This document shows positions 14,954 through 23,290 of a stretch of DNA of 38,383 nt, one piece after another. Made by a program: the position numbers and the translations under genes. How positions within the stretch are numbered: position 1 is the stretch's first letter; each line of letters opens with the position of its first letter. Origin of the DNA: Bradyrhizobium acaciae. GTDB taxonomy: Bacteria; Pseudomonadota; Alphaproteobacteria; Rhizobiales; Xanthobacteraceae. The stretch is from contig NZ_JACMYK010000071.1 in NCBI RefSeq assembly GCF_020889785.1, positions 1-38,383 on the forward strand, written 5' to 3'. The notes below the pieces were generated by a model. The model was not told where the DNA came from and searched no databases. It saw only the letters and a program-made list of their open reading frames with translations.

Positions 14954-15376
14954 ATGCCAAACAAGACCTTGCTTGCCACGCTGACACTCGGCGCCGCCAT
15001 CGCCCTCGCCGGTCCGGCCTTCGCCGAGAAGCTCCACGCCAAGCTGGACGGCAAGTCCGAAGTACCCGCAAACACCAGCGCCGGCACGGGCACTGCCGAC
15101 ATCGACTACGATGCCGCCAGCAAGAAGCTGACCTGGAAACTGACCTATTCCGGCCTCTCGGGCCCCGCCACTGCCGCGCATTTCCACGGCCCGGCCGAGG
15201 CAGGCAAGAATTCCGGTGTCGCAGTCGCGATCCCGAACGCGACCTCGAGCCCGGTCGAAGGCAGCGCAACGCTGACCGACGCGCAGGCCGCCGACCTGCT
15301 CGCCGGCAAGTACTATGTCAACGTCCACACCGCGGCCAACCCGGGTGGCGAGATCCGCGGCCAGGTGACCAAGTAA
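14954..15376 (+). CDS. Secreted CHRD-domain protein
   Basis: The 140-residue product has a clear signal peptide (MPNKTLLATLTLGAAIALAGPAFAE, cut after AFA at about residue 24). The rest is one CHRD domain, the beta-rich module first noted in chordin: EKLHAKLDGKSEVPANTSAG, then AAHFHGPAEAGKNSG and YYVNVHTAANPGGEIRGQV. The HFHGP and NxHTxxxPxGEIRGQ motifs are the hallmarks. In bacteria the function is unknown; it is a small periplasmic or secreted protein. The ATG follows a strong ribosome binding site (GGGGAG, 14941-14946). A candidate stress promoter lies upstream and a perfect-palindrome terminator downstream. It is convergent with the cytochrome c556 gene. Confidence 0.92.
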   Translation: MPNKTLLATLTLGAAIALAGPAFAEKLHAKLDGKSEVPANTSAGTGTADIDYDAASKKLTWKLTYSGLSGPATAAHFHGPAEAGKNSGVAVAIPNATSSPVEGSATLTDAQAADLLAGKYYVNVHTAANPGGEIRGQVTK

Positions 15377-15397
15377 GCCACGAACGCAGGCCGACAA

Positions 15398-15433
15398 AAG
15401 ACAGGGCGGATGCCGCGGCATCCGCCCTGTCTT
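15398..15433. terminator. Perfect 36-bp palindromic terminator
   Basis: AAGACAGGGCGGATGCCG is followed directly by its exact reverse complement, an 18-bp inverted repeat without spacer. It lies between the convergent CHRD and cytochrome c556 genes. With AAAAG before and CTTCAA after, T-tracts are short on both strands, but the stem is very stable. Confidence 0.75.
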
Positions 15434-15491
15434 CAACTTGCCGGGCTTTTCGCGTCTGCGGCCGCTGGCAAGGACGGCGCCCCGCGCGGTA

Positions 15492-15947
15492 TCACTTCAG
15501 CTTGACGCGATACACCTCGTGACAGTCCGTGCAACGGTCGTTGATCGACTTGAAGGCAACCTTGAGGCCATCGAGATCCTTGATCTTGCCCTTGACGTCC
15601 GCGATGGCCTTGGACACCGGAGGCACCTTGGAGTCGAAATCAGCCTTGTTCTTCCAGATTTTCGGCGACGATCCGTAGGTCGCATCTTTGACATCTTCTT
15701 TGGGATTCGTCGCAAACACCGTCGGGATCTTCGGCACGCTCGCTTCAAGGTCGGCAATCGCCGCGTCGACCGCCGCCTGGTCGTAGGGGATATCGCCCTT
15801 CACCATCTTGCCGATCACATTGTACATGCTCTTCGCCTGCCCCCGCATCAGGTTGTCCTGCTCCACGGCAATCTTCTGATCGGCCATCACGGCACCGGCG
15901 CCGAGCAGCAGGCCTCCCACAACAGCAACAACGACAATCCGTTTCAT
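15492..15947 (-). CDS. Cytochrome c556 / c-prime family protein
   Basis: A signal peptide (MKRIVVVAVVGGLLLGAGAVMA, about 22 residues) leads into a ~129-residue four-helix-bundle cytochrome. The heme site C139-TD-C142-H143 is at the C-terminus (DRCTDCHEVYRVKLK), which is the hallmark of class II cytochromes c. A Met likely to be the distal ligand or to line the pocket is in EQDNLMRGQAKSMYNVIGKMVKG. It is a small soluble periplasmic electron carrier or gas-binding protein. The ATG at 15947 was chosen because the signal peptide begins there; the frame stays open to 16310 but that part overlaps the molybdenum hydroxylase gene. A hairpin at 15986-16013 separates it from that gene. Confidence 0.9.
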   Translation of the reverse strand: MKRIVVVAVVGGLLLGAGAVMADQKIAVEQDNLMRGQAKSMYNVIGKMVKGDIPYDQAAVDAAIADLEASVPKIPTVFATNPKEDVKDATYGSSPKIWKNKADFDSKVPPVSKAIADVKGKIKDLDGLKVAFKSINDRCTDCHEVYRVKLK

Positions 15948-15985
15948 CGGTGAATTCTCCGTCCTGCAAGCGTTTTGGAAACGAC

Positions 15986-16013
15986 GCCGTGACTCGCGCG
16001 CGGGAGTCACGGC
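15986..16013 (-). terminator. Hairpin between the CoxL-like gene and cytochrome c556
   Basis: GCCGTGACTC (15986-15995) pairs perfectly with GAGTCACGGC (16004-16013) around an 8-base loop. On the minus strand it is followed by GTCGTTTCC, a weak T-tract. It lies 50 bp beyond the stop of the CoxL-like gene and may end or slow that transcript before the cytochrome gene. Confidence 0.5.
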
Positions 16014-16062
16014 TTCTCGATAGGAACCCGAGTCCGAGGTTTTATTCCCGCGCGGATTCCCG

Positions 16063-18372
16063 TTACAGATTATGGCGGCGCTGCGCCTCGCGGATCGCGA
16101 TCCAGACCCGCTCCGGCGTAGCCGGCATGTCGATGTGGTCGATCCCGTATTCGCGATGCAGTCCCTCGACGATCGCGTTGACGACCGCCGGGCACGAGCC
16201 GATCGCGCCGGCCTCGCCCGCGCCCTTGACGCCGAGCGGGTTGGTCGCGCACGGCACGTTGTGGGTCTCGAACACGAAGGACGGCCCGTCGGCGGCGCGC
16301 GGCATCGCATAGTCCATGAAGGTGCCGGTGACGAGCTGACCGTCGGTCGGGCTGTACACCGCCTGCTCCATCAGCGCCTGCCCGATGCCCTGCATCGCGC
16401 CGCCATGAACCTGGCCCGCGAGCATCAGCGGATTGAGCGTGACACCGAAATCGTCGACGATGACGTAGTTGACGATCTTGATGATGCCGGTGGCGGGATC
16501 GATCTCGACTTCGGCGAGATGCGTTCCGTTCGGATAGGTGCCGTCGGCGCTGGCGAAGGTCGCGCTCGCATTCATCTTCGAGGTATCGCCGCCGGGACGC
16601 TTGGCGAGATCGGCAAAGCTGACCGAGCGGTCGGTGCCGGCGATGCGGATGCGGCCGTCGGCGATCTCGAGGTCGCCGGCTCCGGCTTCCAGCGCCTGCG
16701 CGGCGAGCTCCTTCAGCTTGTTGCCGAGTTCATGCGTCGCCCGCTGCACGCTGACGCCGCCGGACGGGATCGATGCCGAGCCGCCGGTGCCGAGGCCGGT
16801 CGCGATCTTGTCGGTGTCGCCCTGCAGCACGTGGACGCGCTCGGGCGGCACGCCGAACTGCTCGGCGACGATCTGCGCATAAGCGGTCTGGTGGCCCTGC
16901 CCGCTCGACTGGGTGCCGATCAGGATCGAGATGTCGCCATTGGGATCGAGCGCCACATTGGCGGTCTCCTCGCCCATGGTGCCGCAGACCTCGACATAAC
17001 TCGCCATGCCGATGCCCCGCACCAGGCCGTCCTTCTTGGCGGCCTTGGCGCGCTTCGGAAACTCCTTCCAGTTGGCGATCTCCATCGCGCGCTTCATGTG
17101 CGCGACGAAGTCGCCGGAGTCGTAGACCTTGCCGGTCGCGGTCGTGTAGGGCAGCGACTTCGGCGGGATGAAGTTCTTCCGCCGGATGGCGTCCGGCGTC
17201 ATGCCGAGTTTTCGCGCGGCAGCATCCACAAGCCGTTCGATGACGTAGGCGGCCTCCGGGCGGCCGGCGCCGCGATAGGCATCGACCGGCACCGTGTTGG
17301 TGAACACGGTGCGGACGCGGCAATGGAAGGCCTGGATGTCATAGAGCCCCGGCAGCATGCCGGCGCCGCCATGCGGGATGTAGGGCGCGAAGGTCGAGAG
17401 ATAGGCGCCCATGTCGCCCATCAGGTCGACATCCATGCCGAGGAATTTGCCGTCCTCGGCGAGCGCCATCTTCGCGGTGGTGAGATTGTCGCGGCCCTGC
17501 GCATCGCCCATGAAATGGTCGGAGCGCTCGGCGGTCCACCTGACGCTCTTCTTGAGCTTGCGCGCCGCAACCGAGATCAGCGCATATTCGCGATAGGGAA
17601 ACAGCTTGGTGCCGAAGCCGCCGCCGACATCCGGGCAGATCACCCGCATGTTCTCCTTCGGCATCTTCAGGATCATGTCGCAGAGGATCTCGCGCAGGCG
17701 GTGGCTGCCCTGGCTGCCGATCGTCAGCGTCAGATGATCCTTCTTGGCGTCGTATTCGGCGACCGCGGCGCGTGTCTCCATGAAATTGGTGATGACGCGC
17801 GGATTGACGATGGTGATCTCAGCCACCGCATGCGCCTTGGCGAACGCGGCCTCTGCGGCGCCCTTGTCGCCGATCGAGACGTCGAACAGCAGATTGCCGG
17901 GCTTGTCCGGCCAAACCTGCGGCGCGTCCTTCTTCACCGCGTTGACGAGACCCGCCACCGCCGGCAGCGGCGTCCATTTGACATCGATCGCCTCGATCGC
18001 ATCACGGGCGTGATCGACGGTATCGGCGACCACGAAGGCGACGGCGTCGCCGACATGGCGCACTTCATCCTTGGCGAGGATCGGATAAGGCGGCGCGATG
18101 AACGGATCGGTTTCGAGATTGAACAGGCACGGCAGGCCGCCGAGTTCGGCGACATCGGCCGCGGTCAGGATCAGCGCCACGCCGGGCATGCCGCGGGCCT
18201 TGCCGGCATCGATCGTGTAGGTCGCATGCGCATGCGGCGAGCGCAGCATCAGCGCGTGCAATGCGGGAGACGGTGCGACGTCGTCGGTATAGCGGCCCTT
18301 GCCGCGAATCAGAGCGTCATCCTCCTTGCGCCGCACACTTTGTCCGACGCCGAATTTGATGGGAGCTGCCAT
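16063..18372 (-). CDS. Xanthine dehydrogenase-family molybdopterin-binding subunit (form II CoxL-like)
   Basis: This 769-residue protein is the molybdenum-cofactor large subunit of a hydroxylase (aldehyde oxidase/xanthine dehydrogenase a/b hammerhead domain at ~20-130, molybdenum-binding domains after). Visible active-site features are VGGGFGTK (249-256), AYRGAGR (365-371) and the catalytic glutamate E720 in GVKGAGEAGAIG. True CO dehydrogenase (form I) has AYRCSFR with a Cys that binds copper; here Gly368 takes that position, which is the form II signature, so CO is unlikely to be the main substrate. No FeS small subunit or FAD medium subunit lies on either side: upstream is a DUF1152 gene, downstream a cytochrome. 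It must borrow partners from elsewhere or be inactive. Confidence 0.93.
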   Translation of the reverse strand: MAAPIKFGVGQSVRRKEDDALIRGKGRYTDDVAPSPALHALMLRSPHAHATYTIDAGKARGMPGVALILTAADVAELGGLPCLFNLETDPFIAPPYPILAKDEVRHVGDAVAFVVADTVDHARDAIEAIDVKWTPLPAVAGLVNAVKKDAPQVWPDKPGNLLFDVSIGDKGAAEAAFAKAHAVAEITIVNPRVITNFMETRAAVAEYDAKKDHLTLTIGSQGSHRLREILCDMILKMPKENMRVICPDVGGGFGTKLFPYREYALISVAARKLKKSVRWTAERSDHFMGDAQGRDNLTTAKMALAEDGKFLGMDVDLMGDMGAYLSTFAPYIPHGGAGMLPGLYDIQAFHCRVRTVFTNTVPVDAYRGAGRPEAAYVIERLVDAAARKLGMTPDAIRRKNFIPPKSLPYTTATGKVYDSGDFVAHMKRAMEIANWKEFPKRAKAAKKDGLVRGIGMASYVEVCGTMGEETANVALDPNGDISILIGTQSSGQGHQTAYAQIVAEQFGVPPERVHVLQGDTDKIATGLGTGGSASIPSGGVSVQRATHELGNKLKELAAQALEAGAGDLEIADGRIRIAGTDRSVSFADLAKRPGGDTSKMNASATFASADGTYPNGTHLAEVEIDPATGIIKIVNYVIVDDFGVTLNPLMLAGQVHGGAMQGIGQALMEQAVYSPTDGQLVTGTFMDYAMPRAADGPSFVFETHNVPCATNPLGVKGAGEAGAIGSCPAVVNAIVEGLHREYGIDHIDMPATPERVWIAIREAQRRHNL

Positions 18373-18431
18373 CGTCTCTCCAATTGCCTTGGTTGTTTGT
18401 ACGCATATTGGCGTGGTTGTCAGCGAAGCGC

Positions 18432-18453
18432 AAACGCCTTTCTGGGGGCGTTT
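18432..18453 (-). terminator. Candidate terminator after the DUF1152 gene
   Basis: AAACGCC (18432-18438) pairs with GGCGTTT (18447-18453) around an 8-base loop, in the 108-bp gap between the DUF1152 stop and the CoxL-like start. T-tracts are short, so termination strength is uncertain. Confidence 0.4.
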
Positions 18454-18480
18454 TGCCCCTTGCGGAGCGGGCCTCGATCA

Positions 18481-19443
18481 CTATAGCGGGATCGGCCGGA
18501 ACGGCCTTGGCTCGATCGTCTGCCGGTAAAGCTCAATCGCCCGGCTGGCCTCCTCCATCCGATCCGTTTCCATAAGCCCACCGGCGTAACCCATCCGCGT
18601 CACGAGGTGCGATGTCGCGAAGATCCAGTACTGAGACATCAGCGGGTTGATGAACAGATCGCTGCCGCTGGTGCGATTGGTGGCATGATAGTTTCCGAAC
18701 TCACCGCGCACGGCGCTTGCGATCGAATTACAAACGATGCTCGGATGCGCGGGCTGGCGTTGGTTGGCATAGTCGACCAGATCGAGAAACGCCGCTCCTT
18801 CGGGCGTTCCAGACGATAGTGAAAGCGCACCGAGAAAACCCCCGTCCCGTGTCAATTGGGCGACGTTCTCAAGGAACGCATGGTGCGAGACGCCATGGAA
18901 ATGATCAATCCCGAAGCCAATCGCGGCGAGAACCGCCCGCCCTTCGGTGGCGCTCTGCGCAGCGACAATCGATACGGCATCCTCAATGATGGTGCCAAGT
19001 CCAGGCTCGTCGCCGAAAATAATGCTGTCCGTGCCACCATCGACCAGCACCACCAGATCAATCTGATGTTGCTCGACGATCCAGCGGTAGGTGGCTGCAA
19101 GCGGCCGAACGCCGCTCTTGGCAAAAGCGTAGATCGGTACAGCGCGCCCGCGCGTCGCAAGCCACTCCGCCAGCCATTTTTCAGGAAAGTATGGAATCTC
19201 GGCAGAGCTCCGATCGACCCGCCACGTGGTCGGATTGATGCGCTCGCCACCGCAAAGCCAGAGATTGGTGAACGAAAAATTCCCGAAGACGACCTGCTTG
19301 CGCCGCGACCAGAGGTGTTCCGCGATCGGCACACCACCGAACAGGTCGAAGCCTCCGCCGCAGCCTGCGACGAGGACGTTGGTTGCCTGCTCCAGGCGAT
19401 CGAGAAATGGGATCATGTGACGCAGCCGAAAGCTTCCGAGCAT
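18481..19443 (-). CDS. DUF1152-domain protein
   Basis: The 320-residue product matches the DUF1152 family as I remember it: an N-terminal glycine-rich loop (NVLVAGCGGGFDLFGGVPIAEHL), the central VVLVDGGTDSIIFGDEPGLGT, and a later IDHFHGVSHHAFLENVA. The two Gly-rich loops with nearby acidic residues suggest a nucleotide- or sugar-phosphate-type site, but the family has no known reaction. There is no signal peptide or membrane helix. The ATG at 19443 was used; an internal ATG at 19416 (MIPFLDRLEQ) fits the family start as well. It lies 56 bp downstream of murJ on the same strand and seems slightly less GC-rich than its neighbours, so lateral gain is possible. Confidence 0.82.
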   Translation of the reverse strand: MLGSFRLRHMIPFLDRLEQATNVLVAGCGGGFDLFGGVPIAEHLWSRRKQVVFGNFSFTNLWLCGGERINPTTWRVDRSSAEIPYFPEKWLAEWLATRGRAVPIYAFAKSGVRPLAATYRWIVEQHQIDLVVLVDGGTDSIIFGDEPGLGTIIEDAVSIVAAQSATEGRAVLAAIGFGIDHFHGVSHHAFLENVAQLTRDGGFLGALSLSSGTPEGAAFLDLVDYANQRQPAHPSIVCNSIASAVRGEFGNYHATNRTSGSDLFINPLMSQYWIFATSHLVTRMGYAGGLMETDRMEEASRAIELYRQTIEPRPFRPIPL

Positions 19444-19499
19444 GCCTGCCGTTGCCGCATTCGGGCATCATTCCAAGCATTTGACAAGATTAAAGAAAT

Positions 19500-21029
19500 C
19501 TATACGCGCCGCAGGGCGAACAGCCAGCCCCGGCCGAACAGCGTGAGGATCAACAGGGCGTAGACGAAGATGCCGACCGCAACCAGCAGCAGCAGGATCA
19601 GCTCGTCGCGCAAGATCTGCATCGGCGCGAACCACACATAGGCGAAATGCGACGTCAGCCACAGCGCGAGCGCAAGCAGCACGCCGCACAGTGCGAAGGT
19701 GCCGAACGAGCGGATCAGCGCGCGATCGAGCTCGAGATAGCCGCGGCGGATGGCGAACATCAGCACCAGCAGCAGATTGACCCAGGCCCCGACCGCGGTC
19801 GCGAGCGCGAGCCCGACCTGGGCCAGCGTGCCGACCAGCGCGATCTTCAGCGCGACGTTGATCGCGACCCCGGTCAGCGCCGCCTTGACCGGCGTTGCGG
19901 TATCCTTGCGAGCATAGAAGGTCGCAACCGCGCTTCGGATCATCACGAAGGGAATGAGGCCAACTGCATAGGCCGCGAGCGTGGCGCCGGCGCTTGCGGC
20001 ATCGGCCTTCGAGAACGCGCCGCGGGCAAACATCGCGCGCATGATCGGATCGGCAACGGTCAGGAACGCCGCCACGAACGGCACCGAGAACAGCAGCGTG
20101 AAATCGAAGGCGCGGCGCTGCGCGGCCATGGCGCCGGCGTGATCGTCGGCGGTCAGGCGCCGCGACATCTCCGGCAGCAGCACGGTGCCGATCGCGATCC
20201 CGATCACGCCGATCGGCAATTGATTGAGACGGTCCGCATAATAGAGCGCCGACAGCGCGCCGGCCGGCAGGAAGGTCGCGATGATGGTGTCGGCGAACAG
20301 CGCAACCTGCGTGCCCATCGAGCCCAGCGTCGCCGGCCCCAGTGCGCGGAAGAAGGCGCGGACGTCCTCGTCGAGCCTCAAGGGCGCGAATCGCGGCAGG
20401 CCGCCGTGACGCGCGAGGTCGCCGGCGAGCAGGACAAATTGCAGGAAGCCCGAGATCAGCACGCCCCAGGCCGCGGCGTGGCCGGCGCTCGGGAAGAACG
20501 CCGCCAGCGCCAGCGTCATCATCATGGCGAGGTTGAGGAAGATCGGCGCTGCGGCTGCGCTGGCGAAGCGATGCATCACGTTGAGCATGCCGCCGTAGAG
20601 CGTCACCAGCGTGATCAGCAGCAGATAGGGAAAGGTGATCCGCGTCAGCTCGATCGCGAGCTTGCGCTGCGCGGCGTCTTCGGTGAAGCCCGGCGCAAGG
20701 AGGCTCATCGCCTGCGGCATGAACGCCATCGCCACGACAAGCAGAATCACCTGCGAGGCGAACAGCAGCGTGAAGATGCGGTCGGCGAACAGCCGCGCCG
20801 ACGCTTCACCGCGCTCGCCATGGACATGCGCATAGGCCGGCACGAAGGCGGCGTTGAAGGCGCCTTCGGCAAAGATCGCGCGGAAATGATTGGGCAGCCG
20901 CAGCGCCACGAAGAACGCGTCGGCGACCGGTCCGGCACCGAGGATCGCCGCGAGCATGATGTCGCGCGCGAACCCGGTGACCCGCGATAGCAGGGTATAG
21001 CCGCCGACGGTGAAGATGCGCCCAAGCAT
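19500..21029 (-). CDS. murJ: Lipid II flippase MurJ
   Basis: This is a 509-residue, ~14-helix MOP-superfamily protein that moves undecaprenyl-linked peptidoglycan precursor (lipid II) across the inner membrane. The MurJ/MviN signature is clear: TLLSRVTGFARDIMLAAILGAG, ADAFFVALRLPNHFRAIFAEGAFNAAFVPAY and LPIGVIGIAIGTVLLPEMSR. These include the Arg residues needed in the central cavity (R18, R24, R52 region). The length is normal. It is normally essential. It follows the aminotransferase gene by 42 bp and probably shares its transcript with it and the dehydrogenase gene. Confidence 0.96.
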   Translation of the reverse strand: MLGRIFTVGGYTLLSRVTGFARDIMLAAILGAGPVADAFFVALRLPNHFRAIFAEGAFNAAFVPAYAHVHGERGEASARLFADRIFTLLFASQVILLVVAMAFMPQAMSLLAPGFTEDAAQRKLAIELTRITFPYLLLITLVTLYGGMLNVMHRFASAAAAPIFLNLAMMMTLALAAFFPSAGHAAAWGVLISGFLQFVLLAGDLARHGGLPRFAPLRLDEDVRAFFRALGPATLGSMGTQVALFADTIIATFLPAGALSALYYADRLNQLPIGVIGIAIGTVLLPEMSRRLTADDHAGAMAAQRRAFDFTLLFSVPFVAAFLTVADPIMRAMFARGAFSKADAASAGATLAAYAVGLIPFVMIRSAVATFYARKDTATPVKAALTGVAINVALKIALVGTLAQVGLALATAVGAWVNLLLVLMFAIRRGYLELDRALIRSFGTFALCGVLLALALWLTSHFAYVWFAPMQILRDELILLLLVAVGIFVYALLILTLFGRGWLFALRRV

Positions 21030-21071
21030 GGCTGCTTCTAGCGCATCATCACCCTAGGTCAAAATGACGTA

Positions 21072-22223
21072 TCAGGCTGTAAGCGCGCTGCGCACAGCCG
21101 CGATGACGCGGTCCTGCGCCGCCTCGTCGAGATAGGGGTGCATCGGCAGGGCGATGACGTCCTTCGACAGCCGCTCGCTGACCGGCAGGCCGCCGTCGGC
21201 AACCGGATAGTGGCTGTAGGCCGTCTGCTGATGGACCGACTTCGGATAGTAGATCATGGTCGGCACGCCCTGCGCCTTCAGCGCCGCCGCGAAGGCGTCA
21301 CGATCGATGCCCTCGGACAGACGGATGGTGTACTGCGCCCATACCGAAGTGCAGCCCGGAGCAAGGCGCGGCACCGCGACGAGGTTGCCGAGCGCGCGCG
21401 AATAGCGTTCCGCCACCTTGTTGCGCGCCGCAATCTCGTCGTCGAAGATCTTCAGCTTCTCGAGCAGGATCGCCGCCTGCATGGTGTCGAGCCGCGCCGT
21501 GAGGCCGAGCCGCACGTTGTCGTACTTGTCCGAGCCCTGGCCGTGCACGCGGATGCTGCGCAGCGTGCGTGCGAGCTCCTCGTCATCGGTAAATATCGCG
21601 CCACCGTCGCCGAAGCAGCCGAGCGGCTTTGCCGGGAAGAAGCTGGTCCCGGTCGCGAGCCCGAACGTGCCCAGCTTGCGGTTCTTGTAGGTTGCGCCGA
21701 AGCCCTGCGCGGCATCATCGAGCACGAACAGGCCCTCGGCCTCGGCGACTGCGGCGATCGCATCGTGATCGGCGCTCTGGCCGAACAGATCGACCGGGAT
21801 CACGGCCACCGGCTTCAGCCCGCGCGCCCGCGCCGTCGCAACGCCGCGCTTGAGCGAATTGATGTCGATGTTGAAGGTTTCTTCGTCGACATCGACGAAA
21901 ACCGGCGTCGCGCCGGTCAGCGTCACGACTTCGCCGGTCGCACAGAAGGTGAAGGTCGGGCACAGCACCGCATCGCCCGGTCCGACATTCTTCGCCATCA
22001 GGACCATCAGAAGCGCGTCGGTGCCGCTGGCGCAGCTCACCACATGCTTGGCGCCGGTATAGTCCGCCAGCGCCTTCTCCAGCGCGGTGACTTCCGGACC
22101 GTTGATGAACTGGCAATGATCGAGCACGCGCGCGACCGCGTCATCGATCGACTTGCCGAGCCGCCGGCGCTGCGCGGCGATATCGATGAAGGGAATGGGC
22201 TCAAGCTGCATATGCTGGTTCAT
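21072..22223 (-). CDS. DegT/DnrJ/EryC1 sugar aminotransferase, WbpE/GnnB-like
   Basis: The product (383 residues) is a PLP-dependent nucleotide-sugar aminotransferase. The segments PFIDIAAQRRRLGKSIDDAV, CASGTDALLMVL, DLFGQSADHD, VLDDAAQGFGA and the PLP-lysine site TSFFPAKPLGCFGDGGA match Pseudomonas WbpE closely along the whole length. WbpE and the related GnnB put an amino group on C3 of a UDP-3-keto sugar. The Gfo/Idh/MocA dehydrogenase gene 50 bp upstream would make that keto sugar. No WbpA- or WbpD-like gene is near, which favours the GnnA/GnnB role (UDP-GlcNAc3N for lipid A) over the WbpB/WbpE role. The ATG at 22223 (MNQHMQLEPIPF) fits the family better than the one at 22256. Confidence 0.9.
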   Translation of the reverse strand: MNQHMQLEPIPFIDIAAQRRRLGKSIDDAVARVLDHCQFINGPEVTALEKALADYTGAKHVVSCASGTDALLMVLMAKNVGPGDAVLCPTFTFCATGEVVTLTGATPVFVDVDEETFNIDINSLKRGVATARARGLKPVAVIPVDLFGQSADHDAIAAVAEAEGLFVLDDAAQGFGATYKNRKLGTFGLATGTSFFPAKPLGCFGDGGAIFTDDEELARTLRSIRVHGQGSDKYDNVRLGLTARLDTMQAAILLEKLKIFDDEIAARNKVAERYSRALGNLVAVPRLAPGCTSVWAQYTIRLSEGIDRDAFAAALKAQGVPTMIYYPKSVHQQTAYSHYPVADGGLPVSERLSKDVIALPMHPYLDEAAQDRVIAAVRSALTA

Positions 22224-22273
22224 GGAAGCTCTTTGCACGTGTTGAATGGATGACAATCAGCCAGTGAAGGCAA

Positions 22274-23290
22274 TCAGCCGGCGATGCGGCGCGGTCCCTT
22301 GCGGATCGTCGAGGCGGCCGGCCTGGCCGGCGTTTCCAGGCAGCGGATCGCGATCTCGAGGCTCGCCACGCCTTCGTCGCCAGACACCGCCGGCAGCTTG
22401 CCGCTACGCACGGCATCCAGGAAGGCGATCAGCTCGGCGCGAAGCGGCTCGTCGTGACCGACCGGCAGATGACGCATCGAATAGCTGCCGTCCGGCTTGA
22501 AGCCGAAGCATTCGGTGACCTGGCGCGTCAGCAGGTCGCCCATCACGTATTTGCCGCGGGTCGCGACCGTGACGTTGCGCGCCTTGAACGGCGTCAGCCA
22601 GTTGGTGTTGATGTGGGCGAGCACGCCGGACTCCGTGCGGAATTGGAGCAGCGCGATGTCCTCGCGCTCGGCGACCGCACTCGAGAGCTGCGGCTGCACC
22701 TCGACGATGTCGGACTCGGTAAACCAGCGGATCAGGTCGATGTCGTGCACGGCGAGATCGATCACCACGCCGACATTGGACATCCGCGGCGGGAACGGGC
22801 CGACCCGGGTGATGCCGATCGACAGGATGTCCTCGCCCGAGATCGCCTGCTTGATCGCGGCGACCGCCGGATTGAAACGCTCGACATGGCCGACCATCAG
22901 CGTGACGCCGGCCCGCTCGGCGGCAGCGACGATCTCGCGGCCTTCTTCAACCGTGGATGCGACCGGCTTCTCGACCAGGATATGGATGTTGCGTGCGATG
23001 CAGGCGAGCGCGATCTCGTGATGCAGATGGGTGGGAGCTGCGATCGTCACCGCATCGATACCCTCGGCAAACAGCTGATCGAGGGTTTCAAAGGCGCGAC
23101 AGCCGACCAGGTCGATGGCGCGGGTCCGGTGCTCCGGGAGCGGATCGACGATGCCGATCAGCAGGACATCGGGCAGGCCGGCCAGCACACGGGCATGGTT
23201 GCTGCCCATCACGCCTGCGCCGATCACGCCGACGCGCAATGCGCGGCCGATATCGGCCTTCGCGCCGGCTGCGGACACTTTTGCATTCAT
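22274..23290 (-). CDS. Gfo/Idh/MocA-family NAD-dependent sugar dehydrogenase, WbpB/GnnA-like
   Basis: The 338-residue protein has an N-terminal Rossmann fold (LRVGVIGAGVMGSNHARVL, about residues 18-36), the family EKP motif (HILVEKPVAST, with the catalytic Lys) and the C-terminal substrate domain with HDIDLIRWF, where the His is usual for this group. It probably oxidises C3 of a UDP-amino sugar to the keto form used by the aminotransferase gene downstream. The ATG at 23290 is preceded by TGGGG. It is the first gene of a likely operon dehydrogenase-aminotransferase-murJ. The 251 bp upstream show no clear promoter. Confidence 0.9.
   Translation of the reverse strand: MNAKVSAAGAKADIGRALRVGVIGAGVMGSNHARVLAGLPDVLLIGIVDPLPEHRTRAIDLVGCRAFETLDQLFAEGIDAVTIAAPTHLHHEIALACIARNIHILVEKPVASTVEEGREIVAAAERAGVTLMVGHVERFNPAVAAIKQAISGEDILSIGITRVGPFPPRMSNVGVVIDLAVHDIDLIRWFTESDIVEVQPQLSSAVAEREDIALLQFRTESGVLAHINTNWLTPFKARNVTVATRGKYVMGDLLTRQVTECFGFKPDGSYSMRHLPVGHDEPLRAELIAFLDAVRSGKLPAVSGDEGVASLEIAIRCLETPARPAASTIRKGPRRIAG

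Noticed and set aside
16072..18372. Aerobic carbon monoxide dehydrogenase (form I CoxL)
   Set aside because: The active-site strip is AYRGAGR, without the copper-binding Cys of AYRCSFR, and coxS and coxM are absent.
16072..18486. 804-codon plus-strand open frame over the CoxL-like gene
   Set aside because: It is antisense to a well-conserved gene, and its translation is rich in Arg, Asp, His and Gly without any domain. Long antisense frames are normal in such GC-rich codon use.
19647..20990. 447-codon plus-strand frame over murJ
   Set aside because: Antisense to murJ, composed almost entirely of charged residues, no domain or ribosome binding site.
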